Both the position numbers and the translations under genes were made by a program. This document shows, one piece after another, positions 26,377-34,768 of a stretch of 64,000 nt of DNA. The stretch comes from Dyadobacter sp. CY343 (GTDB lineage Bacteria > Bacteroidota > Bacteroidia > Cytophagales > Spirosomataceae): NCBI RefSeq assembly GCF_021390335.1, contig NZ_JAJUXK010000003.1, positions 1 through 64,000 of the forward strand. The letters are read 5' to 3'. Under the pieces are notes generated by a model that was given only the letters and a program-made list of their open reading frames with translations, ran no database searches and was not told the DNA's origin. How positions within the stretch are numbered: position 1 is the first letter of the stretch; each line of letters starts with the position of its first letter.

Positions 26377-26783
26377 TAATAGAAGTTAGGACTTATTCAG
26401 GAGATATTATTCGGTAAAACATTTTCGCAAGCAGATGGAGAAAAAGTATTTTACACGAAGTGACACCAGGTAATTTTAATGCAGAAATTAAAAATCAAAC
26501 GACTGGTAAGGTTATTACAACGATGAGTAACTTATGCTGATAAGCAGGGTGCGAAAATAGACAAACTTAGCTTAGGTGAAAATGTAACAATTTACTTCTA
26601 TGAGAACGAAAATACTATATCAGAGAATTAAATCGACATGTTCAGTATCTAGAAAAAGATGGCAGATTGTACTTCAAGCGAACAGATTTCTCAAAAAATG
26701 GTGGCTTCGTTTTATGCGGAATGTCACTGTTACTGATAGTCTTTGGCTATGTATTATGGAAGGCGAGAAAAATTAGCTATTGA
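26373..26783 (+). pseudogene. Frameshifted remnant of a small membrane-anchored protein
   Basis: Reading across frames gives consecutive coherent pieces: 'MIIEVRTYSGDIIR' from an ATG overlapping the previous stop; then 'FGKTFSQADGEKVFYT'; 'EVTPGNFNAEIKNQTTGKVI'; 'VTYADKQGAKIDKLSLGENV'; 'TIYFYENENT'; and 'IRELNRHVQYLEKDGRLYF' onward. The last piece ends in a membrane helix ('GMSLLLIVFGYVLW') and 'KARKISY' before TGA at 26781. At least four frame changes are needed, so this is a decayed gene of about 135 codons. The ATGA overlap suggests it was once coupled to the immunity gene upstream. The family is unknown; the C-terminal anchor means it was probably membrane-bound. Confidence 0.6.
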
Positions 26784-26842
26784 CAATCTTCTTCGGGTCT
26801 TGGCACTATTTCATACAATCAGCATATTTAAACAGTAATTAA

Positions 26843-27400
26843 ATGAAAAACACACTAACCATATTTATCCTCTTATCCATTTGCACCGCACAAACCTGCT
26901 CTTCTCAAGACCAACCAAAGCCAGTCAGCCAGGAATACGAATCCTGTTGCGGTACACAGCCGGTTGAATTTTCTTATCAGAAGAAGCGAATTTATGTGCC
27001 CAATGTTTTTACACCTAATAACGATGGCGTGAATGATTATTTCGTACCATTTGTGAATGATATTGTTACCGATGTGTGGGGCTTTACCATATACAGTGCT
27101 CTCGGTGATACAATACTTTATCAAAAACCTTATTTCAATTCAAAAATGGCAATTGCTGAGTATGGTTGAGATGGATTAAGGCCTGACGGTTCGCGGTATA
27201 AAGGGCTGTTTAAATATAAAATGCGTGTGGATGACATAGAAGCAACGAAACACATTGTGGCAGGTCAGGCATGTGCTCTCATCTGTGGAAGTGAATCGGA
27301 GGTTTTTAAAACAAAAACCGGATGCTACTATCCCATCCAGGCAGGCAAGGACGGTACGATAGATAGATCAATTGCGAATGCGGAAAAGGATTGCTTCTAG
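26843..27400 (+). pseudogene. Secreted protein with CHU/gliding-type C-terminal domain, interrupted by TGA
   Basis: A 186-codon frame has a signal peptide ('LTIFILLSICTAQTCSS') and then the signature of the gliding-motility-associated C-terminal domain ('VPNVFTPNNDGVNDYFVPF'). At codon 109 (27167-27169) the expected Trp of the conserved 'EYGWDG' is TGA, after which the frame continues without change as 'DGLRPDGSRYKGLFKYKM' and on to TAG at 27398. The second half has four further Cys. One G-to-A change explains the break. Family knowledge: such domains mark proteins for type IX secretion, and here one is a nearly free-standing domain. Alternatives are readthrough or a sequencing error. Confidence 0.8.
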
Positions 27401-27414
27401 TATAAAGAAGTGTC

Positions 27415-29736
27415 TCAAATCCCGTTCAACTCCGCTTCCGTGAATGCTTTTTCGCGGCCGGTAAGTTTTTGTCTTACGCGGGTAACTTCTTCCGTGGTCA
27501 CATTGTCGGCATTGTTGCGCCACGATTTGCGGATGAAGCTCAGGAGTTGCGCGATGTCTTCGTTGGGCATATCCTTGTCGTAGCCGATTCCCGGCATATC
27601 GCCGCTTACCTCCGGCGTTTGGTAAATGTGACCGTTTACACGCACCGGGCCGGTAAGACCGAACAGGATAATGGAGATCAGCTTGTCTTTGCTGCCAGTT
27701 ACCCATTCCGATTGGTTCAATGGTGGCGCGAGTGATTTTACGCCGCCGCCATCTGCGCCGTGGCAGGTCTGGCAAATGGACGTAAACAGTGCTTCTCCCT
27801 TTGGAAACTGCCTTTTCAGCATAGCAGGATCGCGGTTACCCTGCGCACTTCTCACTCCGGTGATGACTTTTTGAAGCTGTTTGTTGATAACCAGATTCTG
27901 GTCGTTCAGTGAAGCGGTCAACTCGGTTTGGAAAATTTCTTCCTGACCTTCCAGATTACTGATCACCGCGTCAGCGACGAAGCGGTTGTTCGGGTATTTG
28001 GTAGCCAGTTTGGTCAGCAAATTTTTCGATATGACCGTATCGAATTTTGAAATGTTTTTACACAAAAATGCCACATAAGGCGCGGAAAGCGTATCGTTGT
28101 TAGTAATCAGATCATCGAATACCGTAGTCAGCTGCTGGTAAGAACCTGGCGTCATAATTGCCGGGGCTACTGCCAAAGCCTGCATTCTGTAAGTCCAGTC
28201 CGGGCGTCTCAGCCAGGCGAGTACCTCTTCGGTTTTGAGTGAATTTAATCCTTCCAATGTCCATAGTGCATGAATCGCGAGCAGTGGATTCGCAGTTTGC
28301 TTCACAGCGTCGCGCAATGCCGAAACCGTCTGGTTATATTTCCCATCGACGAGTTTTTGCTGCGCCCGGTCGCGTACCCAGCCGTTTGCGTGGCCCAACA
28401 ACTTCACCAGCTCGCCCGCTTCGCTTGGGATCATGACCGGTTTCGCCGGCGATTTTTTCGGGACAACTTTATAAATCCGTCCGCTTGAAAGTGGCTGCGT
28501 CAGCTCCCTCTTGCCGATCTGCTCTTTCAGGTAAGGAGTCAAATACGTTTTGTGCTGGATAATACCGCGGTACATATCGAGAATATACATCGCGCCGTCG
28601 GGTGCATTATACAAGCTTACAGGCCGAAAACGTTCGTCGGTGCTTGCCAGGAATTCTTTTCCTTTATACGCCTGCTCGCCTTTGACTACATATCCTTTCT
28701 GAGCCAGAATATTGCGTTTGATCAGATTCGCCGAAGGTTCAGGGACAAATGCATTGAATTCATAAGCCTGACCAAAAAGATCGCCGCGGTACACAACAGG
28801 ACCGGCTGCGGCGGTAAAATCGTTGAGACGCAAACTGTCATCGAGGATATTTTTCATGTAACCGCGATTCACGCCCGGAGTGGGGTGAAGAGGGTATACT
28901 TTATTGTTGGCTACCGATTTTTCATTGTAGCCAGCCACACCCTTCTGGTTTTTGTTAGAAGCGCCCACACCCGCCGGAAAATAGTCTCCGATCAGGTTTT
29001 GAGAGTTATTGTTGTAGTAAAGTCTGCCATAATTATCCTGACAAATGCCCCATTGACCACGAAAATGCGTCCGTTCGATCAGCCATTTGTTACCTTGTTT
29101 GCGATAACGTTTGTCTGATTTCGCATTGTATATCCAGTTGTCCATCGCGCGGAGCAGGCCGTTTGGCTGGTGCTCCACATTGCCGCCTTCTGTGTATTTA
29201 GGATCAACCAATACCCGTTTTCCAGCTTTGTCATTCTTCAATTCATAAAACCAAAGATTCGTCGGCTCAGCTACCAGAATACCGTTTTCGATCAGGCAAA
29301 TCGCTCTTGGCAGGATCAGGGAATCGATTATAACTTTCCGATCGTCGTAAACACCGTCTTTATTTTTGTCTTCCAGAATAACAATATTACCATTAGGAAT
29401 TTCCTCACCGGTACCGATGGTATCGGGCATGTAACCGGTCATTTCCACCACCCACATTCTCGCCTGATCGTCAAACTGCATGGCGACCGGCGCACTTACC
29501 AGCGGCTCAGCTGCAACCAGCTTCACTTCAAAACCCTCCTCAATCTGCATCAGACCAATAGTTTTTTCAGGCGCAATAAATGGAGATCCTGACGGTTTTT
29601 TAGCCGGAGCTTCCTCTTTCGCTGTTTCAACGGTATTACTTGCAGTAGTCCCGGTTGTGGTCTGCTTGTTGGTTTTGCAGTAGACCAGCGAAAACGAGAG
29701 GGCCAGGAAGAGGAACGGATATCGGTACTTTTTCAT
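27415..29736 (-). CDS. PVC-type membrane-bound dehydrogenase with C-terminal cytochrome c
   Basis: The 773-residue lipoprotein has its signal Cys in 'LSFSLVYCKTNKQ' and then a Thr/Pro-rich linker. The beta-propeller-like sugar-dehydrogenase domain (about residues 60-420; 'PVAMQFDDQARMWVVEMTGY', 'VILEDKNKDGVYDDR', 'HQPNGLLRAMDNWIYNAKSD') is followed by HEAT-like repeats (about 440-620). A cytochrome c domain closes the protein, with the heme motif CQTCH at about residues 654-658 and a likely Met ligand in 'SGDMPGIG'. This matches the PVC-type heme-binding CxxCH family, which oxidises sugars or alcohols at the outer face and passes electrons to a respiratory chain. The hexuronate-type carrier gene lies 44 bases upstream in the same orientation, which suggests a sugar-acid pathway. 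Confidence 0.9.
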   Translation of the reverse strand: MKKYRYPFLFLALSFSLVYCKTNKQTTTGTTASNTVETAKEEAPAKKPSGSPFIAPEKTIGLMQIEEGFEVKLVAAEPLVSAPVAMQFDDQARMWVVEMTGYMPDTIGTGEEIPNGNIVILEDKNKDGVYDDRKVIIDSLILPRAICLIENGILVAEPTNLWFYELKNDKAGKRVLVDPKYTEGGNVEHQPNGLLRAMDNWIYNAKSDKRYRKQGNKWLIERTHFRGQWGICQDNYGRLYYNNNSQNLIGDYFPAGVGASNKNQKGVAGYNEKSVANNKVYPLHPTPGVNRGYMKNILDDSLRLNDFTAAAGPVVYRGDLFGQAYEFNAFVPEPSANLIKRNILAQKGYVVKGEQAYKGKEFLASTDERFRPVSLYNAPDGAMYILDMYRGIIQHKTYLTPYLKEQIGKRELTQPLSSGRIYKVVPKKSPAKPVMIPSEAGELVKLLGHANGWVRDRAQQKLVDGKYNQTVSALRDAVKQTANPLLAIHALWTLEGLNSLKTEEVLAWLRRPDWTYRMQALAVAPAIMTPGSYQQLTTVFDDLITNNDTLSAPYVAFLCKNISKFDTVISKNLLTKLATKYPNNRFVADAVISNLEGQEEIFQTELTASLNDQNLVINKQLQKVITGVRSAQGNRDPAMLKRQFPKGEALFTSICQTCHGADGGGVKSLAPPLNQSEWVTGSKDKLISIILFGLTGPVRVNGHIYQTPEVSGDMPGIGYDKDMPNEDIAQLLSFIRKSWRNNADNVTTEEVTRVRQKLTGREKAFTEAELNGI

Positions 29737-29780
29737 TTCAAGAAGTTATTCCTGCGGTTCAATGGTGTTTTATCTAAAAA

Positions 29781-31079
29781 TCAATCTCTTAACGCTTCTT
29801 CGACGGGTTTCATATTCTTGGTCAGAAAATGTATGATGATCCAGGCGAGAAAGTACGCCAGTCCGCAGATCACGAACAGTACATTGTAACCCGCGCCGAT
29901 ATTGCCGACGCCCTTGTAATAGTCAAGCAATGCACCCACCACCAGCGGGAAGAAAGTGGATCCCAGTGAGCCCGCCATTCCACCAATACCCACCACCGAG
30001 CTAACTGCACGTTTGGGGAACATGTCGGAAACAACTGTAAAAATATTCGCGCTCCAAGCCTGGTGCGCTGCCGCTGCAATACTGATAATCCCAACCACAA
30101 CCCACACATTGCTGGCAAACTGCGCCAAAATGATAGGCAATACGGCGAATGCAACGATCAGTAGTGCCATTTTCCGCGCTCTCAGCGGCTGCCAGCCTTT
30201 TTTAATCAAATAAGAAGAAAGGTAACCCCCGCCGATACTACCAAAGGTGGTAGCTGTATAAACGATCGCGAGATGCAGACTTGGCTTTTTAAGGTCCAGA
30301 TCGAATGTAGTCGCAAAGTAGGAGGGTAGCCAGAAAAGGAAGAACCACCAGATGGGGTCGGTCAGGAATTTACCTACAATAAAAACCCACGACTGACGCA
30401 GTTTCAGCAATTTTGTCCAGTGAATAGGGGATTGATCTTCACCTTCAACCACTTCATTATCAATATGAATGTACGCATATTCTTCGGGAGATACTTTTTT
30501 GTGGCGGGACGGGATTTCGTAGAATAACCACCAGAAAATCAGCCAGACAAAACCCAGGGCACCGGTGATCAGAAACGCTTCCTGCCAGCCGTAAGCGCCG
30601 AGCAGCCAGGGAACCAGGATAGGCGCGGCAACTGCCCCAATGCTGGTACCGGAGTTGAATATACCTGTGGCCAATGCACGTTCGCGTTTAGGAAACCATT
30701 CCGCAGTCGCTTTTACCGCGGCCGGAAAGTTACCTGATTCGCCAAGCCCCAAAAGTGCCCGAACAGCGCCGAAACCAAACGTGGTTTTCACAAATGCATG
30801 CAGGATCGCAGCAATACTCCACACTACAATAGAAACTGCGTAGCCCATTTTAGAGCCGATCTTGTCAATAATATTCCCGAAAACAATGTAACCCAGCGCG
30901 TAGCAGGCCGCAAAGATCATGACAATATTGGCGTAGTCCGATTCGGTCCAGTTGAACTCGACTTCCAGTGTGGGTTTTAGCAGCCCAAGAATCTGTCTGT
31001 CGATGTAATTAATGGTGGTTGCAAAAAATAGGAGCGCACAAATAATCCAGCGGTAATTGCCAATTTTGGGTTGTTCCAT
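29781..31079 (-). CDS. MFS transporter, hexuronate/anion-cation symporter type
   Basis: The 432-residue protein has the 12 predicted membrane helices of the major facilitator superfamily. 'ATTINYIDRQILGLLKPTLEVEFNWTESDY' and 'GLGESGNFPAAVKATAEWFPKRERALATGIFNSGTSIG' are characteristic of the anion:cation symporter (ExuT/DgoT) branch. It probably imports hexuronates or related sugar acids with protons. A cytochrome-type dehydrogenase gene follows 44 bases downstream and surE lies upstream. The exact substrate cannot be read from the sequence. Confidence 0.88.
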   Translation of the reverse strand: MEQPKIGNYRWIICALLFFATTINYIDRQILGLLKPTLEVEFNWTESDYANIVMIFAACYALGYIVFGNIIDKIGSKMGYAVSIVVWSIAAILHAFVKTTFGFGAVRALLGLGESGNFPAAVKATAEWFPKRERALATGIFNSGTSIGAVAAPILVPWLLGAYGWQEAFLITGALGFVWLIFWWLFYEIPSRHKKVSPEEYAYIHIDNEVVEGEDQSPIHWTKLLKLRQSWVFIVGKFLTDPIWWFFLFWLPSYFATTFDLDLKKPSLHLAIVYTATTFGSIGGGYLSSYLIKKGWQPLRARKMALLIVAFAVLPIILAQFASNVWVVVGIISIAAAAHQAWSANIFTVVSDMFPKRAVSSVVGIGGMAGSLGSTFFPLVVGALLDYYKGVGNIGAGYNVLFVICGLAYFLAWIIIHFLTKNMKPVEEALRD

Positions 31080-31182
31080 AATAAGGTACTTGTTCTTGGA
31101 TTCGGGAATGGTTTAAAAACTATTGTCTCGGATAAGACTGTTGTTTCAGCATTCTACCCCTTACCGGAACGGCAAAGACTTC

Positions 31183-31217
31183 AAAAAAAGAATCCCGCCA
31201 GGTGACCGGCAGGATTC
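31183..31217 (-). terminator. Rho-independent terminator of surE
   Basis: On the minus strand the arms GAATCCTGCC and GGCGGGATTC (31190-31217) form a hairpin with an 8-base loop and one mismatch, followed by seven T (31183-31189). It lies 25 bases beyond the surE stop codon. Confidence 0.85.
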
Positions 31218-31242
31218 GTATAAATGCATATTCCAGGGCAGA

Positions 31243-31977
31243 TCAGGTAATCGGATAAGCGAGTTGCGCTTTGATCAGCTCGGCTTCGTTCGTAAGATCG
31301 AGGCGCAACGGGGTGATAGATACGAAGTGATTTTCAATCGCCCAGCGGTCGGTGCCTTCTTCGGCGGGTTCGAGCGGAACAACTGTAAACCAGTAATGCT
31401 TCCGGCCCATGGGATCCAGGCCGGGGACGATATTGTTATCATACAGCCGCACCGATTGTCTGGTCCAGCGCACGCCTTGCGGTTTGTGCGGGAAATTGAC
31501 GTTAACCAGATTAAGGTGAGGATTTTTAAATAAAAGATCCAGTGCCTTTTCCACGAATGGGTCCAGCGCATCGAAATCGGGCTCAATATCAGTTGGGGTA
31601 CTCAGTGCAATACCTTTGATCCCGAACAGCACCGCCTGCTTGGCTGCTGCAAGTGTACCCGAATGCCACATGGCGTTGCCCAGGTTGGGGCCGAGGTTGA
31701 TTCCGGAAAGAACCACGTCCGGCTTATCCCACAAATGCTGGCCGAGCGCCACACAGTCTGCCGGGGTACCATTCACGCGGTAAGCGTCGATTCCGCCGAA
31801 ATCGATCGGCGATTTTTTATAAGATAGTGGGCGTGATGCAGTTATTGCGTGACCCATTGAAGATTGCTCTACATCGGGGGCTACTATTTTGACTTCGCCA
31901 AATCTCGCTGCTATTTTCGCTAGTGCTGCGATTCCGGGACTGTAAATTCCATCGTCGTTTGTTACCAGGATTTTCAT
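31243..31977 (-). CDS. surE: 5'/3'-nucleotidase SurE
   Basis: The 244-residue protein begins 'MKILVTNDDGIYSPGI', the SurE metal site (N7, D8, D9), followed by 'SSMGHAIT' (Ser39/40) and 'VLSGINLGPNLG' (Asn ligand). It dephosphorylates nucleoside monophosphates and short polyphosphates in the cytoplasm and is linked to stationary-phase survival. It has its own terminator and is divergent from the lipid-kinase gene. Length and motifs are normal. Confidence 0.96.
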   Translation of the reverse strand: MKILVTNDDGIYSPGIAALAKIAARFGEVKIVAPDVEQSSMGHAITASRPLSYKKSPIDFGGIDAYRVNGTPADCVALGQHLWDKPDVVLSGINLGPNLGNAMWHSGTLAAAKQAVLFGIKGIALSTPTDIEPDFDALDPFVEKALDLLFKNPHLNLVNVNFPHKPQGVRWTRQSVRLYDNNIVPGLDPMGRKHYWFTVVPLEPAEEGTDRWAIENHFVSITPLRLDLTNEAELIKAQLAYPIT

Positions 31978-32060
31978 ACGTATATCATTTTTACGTTTGT
32001 TTTAATAAAATTGTGCCTGGTATGTTTTTTGAACATTCTGTATAGTCCTAAATTGATTTT

Positions 32061-32963
32061 ATGAAAAAAACCACTCTTTTACATAACCCCACCGCGGGGG
32101 ACAACGATTTCAGCAAGAAAGAACTGACCAAGTTGATTAAAAAAGAAGGTTTTGAGTGCGCTTACGCCTCCGTTAAGGAGGATGATTGGGATAACTTTCA
32201 GGAAGATTCGGATTTTCTGGCAATTGCAGGAGGAGACGGAACTGTGCGGCGCGTGGCAAAAGCATTGATGAACAGAACGCGACTTCAAAAGGAATTCCCG
32301 CTCGCGCTACTCCCTCACGGAACCGCCAACAATGTGGCCTGTGCGCTGGGTATTGAAGGTGACGCAAAGGATATTATCCGGCAGTGGCATCACCAGAGCC
32401 TGAAACCGTTCGATATCGGCAAAGTGGAGGGTTTTGGGGAAGAGGTATTCTTTCTTGAAGCTTTTGGGCTGGGGATTTTTCCAAAGCTGATGAAAGTGAT
32501 GAGTAAGCTGGAACCTGAAATCGGCGACAGCGCCGAGGAAAAGCTGGATGCGGCCAAGAGGGCAATGCTTGAAATTATTCAGACGTATGAAGCTCATCAC
32601 TGCCAGATTATAGCCGATGAAAAGGAATATTCTGGGCACTATATCATGATAGAAGTAATGAATATCCGCTCCATCGGCCCCAATCTGATCCTCGCGCCCG
32701 ACGCGGACCCAGGCGATGGGATATTGGAACTCGTGCTGGTTGAAGATGTGGACCGGAAAAAATTGGAATCGCGCCTAAAAAATGAAATAGACGAAGCCGG
32801 ACAGGAATTTAAATTCAAAACGATCCGTGCCAGGCGGGTGCAGATCACGTGTGACTGGAAAGACGCGCACGTCGACGATGAGCGGATCAAGGCAGCTAAG
32901 CTCGCGAAAATCAATATCCAGGTAATGCCGTCAATGCTCGAATTCTTACTTGCCGAGAAGTAA
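32061..32963 (+). CDS. Diacylglycerol-kinase-family lipid kinase
   Basis: The 300-residue protein carries the DAGK catalytic domain: 'LLHNPTAG' at the start, the nucleotide loop 'AIAGGDGTVRRVAKAL' with GGDGT at residues 57-61, and 'LALLPHGTANNVACALGI'. The C-terminal beta domain ('NIRSIGPNLILAPDADPGDGILELVLV') is typical of the YegS/DgkB group. It probably phosphorylates a lipid such as diacylglycerol or a sphingoid base with ATP at the membrane. Bacteroidota make sphingolipids, so a sphingoid substrate is possible, but the sequence alone does not decide. The gene stands alone. Confidence 0.9.
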   Translation: MKKTTLLHNPTAGDNDFSKKELTKLIKKEGFECAYASVKEDDWDNFQEDSDFLAIAGGDGTVRRVAKALMNRTRLQKEFPLALLPHGTANNVACALGIEGDAKDIIRQWHHQSLKPFDIGKVEGFGEEVFFLEAFGLGIFPKLMKVMSKLEPEIGDSAEEKLDAAKRAMLEIIQTYEAHHCQIIADEKEYSGHYIMIEVMNIRSIGPNLILAPDADPGDGILELVLVEDVDRKKLESRLKNEIDEAGQEFKFKTIRARRVQITCDWKDAHVDDERIKAAKLAKINIQVMPSMLEFLLAEK

Positions 32964-32971
32964 CCTGAATG

Positions 32972-33661
32972 CTAGAACCTGAATTTGGTGTTCTTGAAAA
33001 CTTCGTCTACCCAGAGCTGATGCATTTTTCCTGAAAAGTGAAGGTTATCCCTCGCAATGAGCGTGGGATCATTTAATGCGCGGCGGGAAATCGGGGTAAT
33101 ATCAATGAACAGCACTTTTTCTTTGTCGCATTCCGCCTTCGCAACAGCGTTCAGTTCGTCGATTTCCTTTTCGACGGTTTCCCGATTTTCGATCCCAAAC
33201 GGAGTAACGCCCCAATCCGGCGTTGAAAGCACGAAAACCTGACCAGGTTCTCCTCCCGCGTAAGCGATACTTTTGAGCAGTAACTCCCGAAACTCCACGC
33301 GATACTCTTCGAGGCTACGTCCCTGATATTGATTATTGACGCCAATCAGAAGTGAAACAATATCGTAGTTTTCCTTTGGGTTAAAATTGGTAAGTGCAAG
33401 AAGCAGATCGCCCGTTGTCCAGCCGGTGCGGGCGATGATGTAGGGATTCTGCACGGGCCTGCCTCTGTTATTCATAGCTTGGGCAAACAGAACCGGCCAC
33501 CTGTCTCTTTCCTCCACACTTTCCCCGATCGTATAGGAATCGCCAAGTGCGAGGTAACGCCTGCCTGTTTGATCGCCGCCTGGATTTCCTGCCACGGGAG
33601 TTTTGTCTCCGCAGGCCGCCAGCATCAAGGCAATGCATATGATTTTGAATATCGATCTCAT
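32972..33661 (-). CDS. SGNH/GDSL-family hydrolase lipoprotein
   Basis: The 229-residue lipoprotein has signal 'IICIALMLAACGD' (lipid Cys17). SGNH blocks: 'YLALGDSYTIGES' (nucleophile Ser42), Gly in 'ARTGWTTGDLL', Asn in 'SLLIGVNNQYQGRS', and Asp/His in 'RDNLHFSG' (about residues 205-208). It probably de-esterifies an acylated or acetylated glycan or lipid in the envelope. It is convergent with the lipid-kinase gene, with 8 bases between the stops. Confidence 0.92.
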   Translation of the reverse strand: MRSIFKIICIALMLAACGDKTPVAGNPGGDQTGRRYLALGDSYTIGESVEERDRWPVLFAQAMNNRGRPVQNPYIIARTGWTTGDLLLALTNFNPKENYDIVSLLIGVNNQYQGRSLEEYRVEFRELLLKSIAYAGGEPGQVFVLSTPDWGVTPFGIENRETVEKEIDELNAVAKAECDKEKVLFIDITPISRRALNDPTLIARDNLHFSGKMHQLWVDEVFKNTKFRF

Positions 33662-33748
33662 ATCTAATATACCTCAAAAAGTACATTATGGATCGATAAG
33701 GATAATTTTTAACGGTGTTAAATTTTCTGGATAGTGCAGTTAATGCAT

Positions 33749-34579
33749 TCACGCCATGACGGCAATAAGTTGTAATGTCACTTCCGCGAGCTTTTCATCA
33801 CCTGTCAAATCTATATTCTCCCTCGCCTCTGTTGGAGATATTGCTTTTGTAAAAAGTTTCCAGGCTATTTCCGCAGGGATAAGAACGCCCGCGTCCTGTA
33901 TTCCCGAGTGCGAAGTTGTGATTTCCCAGCTGTTCTCATTCTTGGTCAAAAACCACTTGAATTCTCTTTCGATGCGAATGGTAATGCTAATCACAGTCCC
34001 AGTCGGCGCATCTGTATTCCGATAGGTGTGCGGAAGGCCGCGCAGTGATGTGGCCATGAAAGGATAAAACAGCGCGTCGGTTATGATCCCCTGCCTGTCC
34101 GTCGCTTCCCTGATCTGTTGCTGGTGGTGCCACTTCTCCGTGTATTCCCTTGCAATGTGAAACCAGTTTTTGGAAACTGCCTCACCAGCCCAGGCCACGG
34201 GAAATATAGCATCTGAATGCAACTCCTCGGCTGCAATTAATGCTGAATACTGCCGGCCGGTACTTTCAAGCAGGTCGATCATTACTTCCGGGCTCAACCT
34301 TTTGGTCGCCTTGACCCAGTCTGCATTGAGTAAATTTAGATAGGCGATCAGGTCAGCATACGAATTGATTTCCCGATCTGGTGGTGCGGAATGTCCGTCG
34401 CGCAGCAGTGAGATCATCCGTAAGTTTCCATCGAGCAAATGGGATGCAACGTCTTTAACTGTCCAGAGCCGGGCCACGGTTGGTTTTTGCCAATCCGCTG
34501 TCGATAATGATCTGAGGAGCTCTATCAATTTTTCATCCAGCGCCGGAAACAGGTGTCTGGTTTCAATAATCGCTTTCAT
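33749..34579 (-). CDS. DinB-like / maleylpyruvate-isomerase N-terminal-domain protein
   Basis: The 276-residue protein starts with a four-helix bundle of the DinB/MDMPI fold ('LFPALDEKLIELLRSLSTADWQKPTVARLWTVKDVASHLLDGN'), whose His in 'ASHLLDGN' and the His pair in 'EYTEKWHHQQQIREA' probably bind a metal. The C-terminal third resembles an SCP2-like lobe ('TIRIEREFKWFLTKNENSWEI'). In other bacteria these proteins are thiol-dependent transferases or isomerases using mycothiol or bacillithiol. The thiol and substrate are unknown here. It is divergent from the Anbu gene. Confidence 0.8.
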   Translation of the reverse strand: MKAIIETRHLFPALDEKLIELLRSLSTADWQKPTVARLWTVKDVASHLLDGNLRMISLLRDGHSAPPDREINSYADLIAYLNLLNADWVKATKRLSPEVMIDLLESTGRQYSALIAAEELHSDAIFPVAWAGEAVSKNWFHIAREYTEKWHHQQQIREATDRQGIITDALFYPFMATSLRGLPHTYRNTDAPTGTVISITIRIEREFKWFLTKNENSWEITTSHSGIQDAGVLIPAEIAWKLFTKAISPTEARENIDLTGDEKLAEVTLQLIAVMA

Positions 34580-34657
34580 AAGTGGCTTTTTTCGATGTAG
34601 AAGGTGCGGTTCTTTTAAATGTAATTTTCAAAAAATTGTCACGAAAAAACGTATTTT

Positions 34658-34690
34658 TTGTCTGGTTCATCCGTCAATTTGGTACTTTTG
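34658..34690 (+). promoter_or_regulatory. Possible promoter of the Anbu gene
   Basis: TACTTTTG (34683-34690) fits the TAnnTTTG -7 consensus of Bacteroidota. The nearest upstream TTG (34658-34660) is 22 bases away, slightly longer than usual. The Anbu start is 78 bases downstream. Confidence 0.3.
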
Positions 34691-34768
34691 ACGCCGGTTT
34701 AAGGTTCTGCCGGACGAATTAACCAGTTACCCCGACACCAATTGTCCGGCCCATTTAAGCAAATTGAA

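Noticed and set aside
27167-27169. Selenocysteine or genuine readthrough at the in-frame TGA
   Set aside because: The codon replaces a Trp conserved in the domain, not a Cys, and no selenocysteine-type hairpin is evident downstream; a nonsense mutation is simpler.
34742-34768. Upstream start for the Anbu gene
   Set aside because: It would place nine residues before the Met-Thr pair and block exposure of the N-terminal Thr nucleophile.
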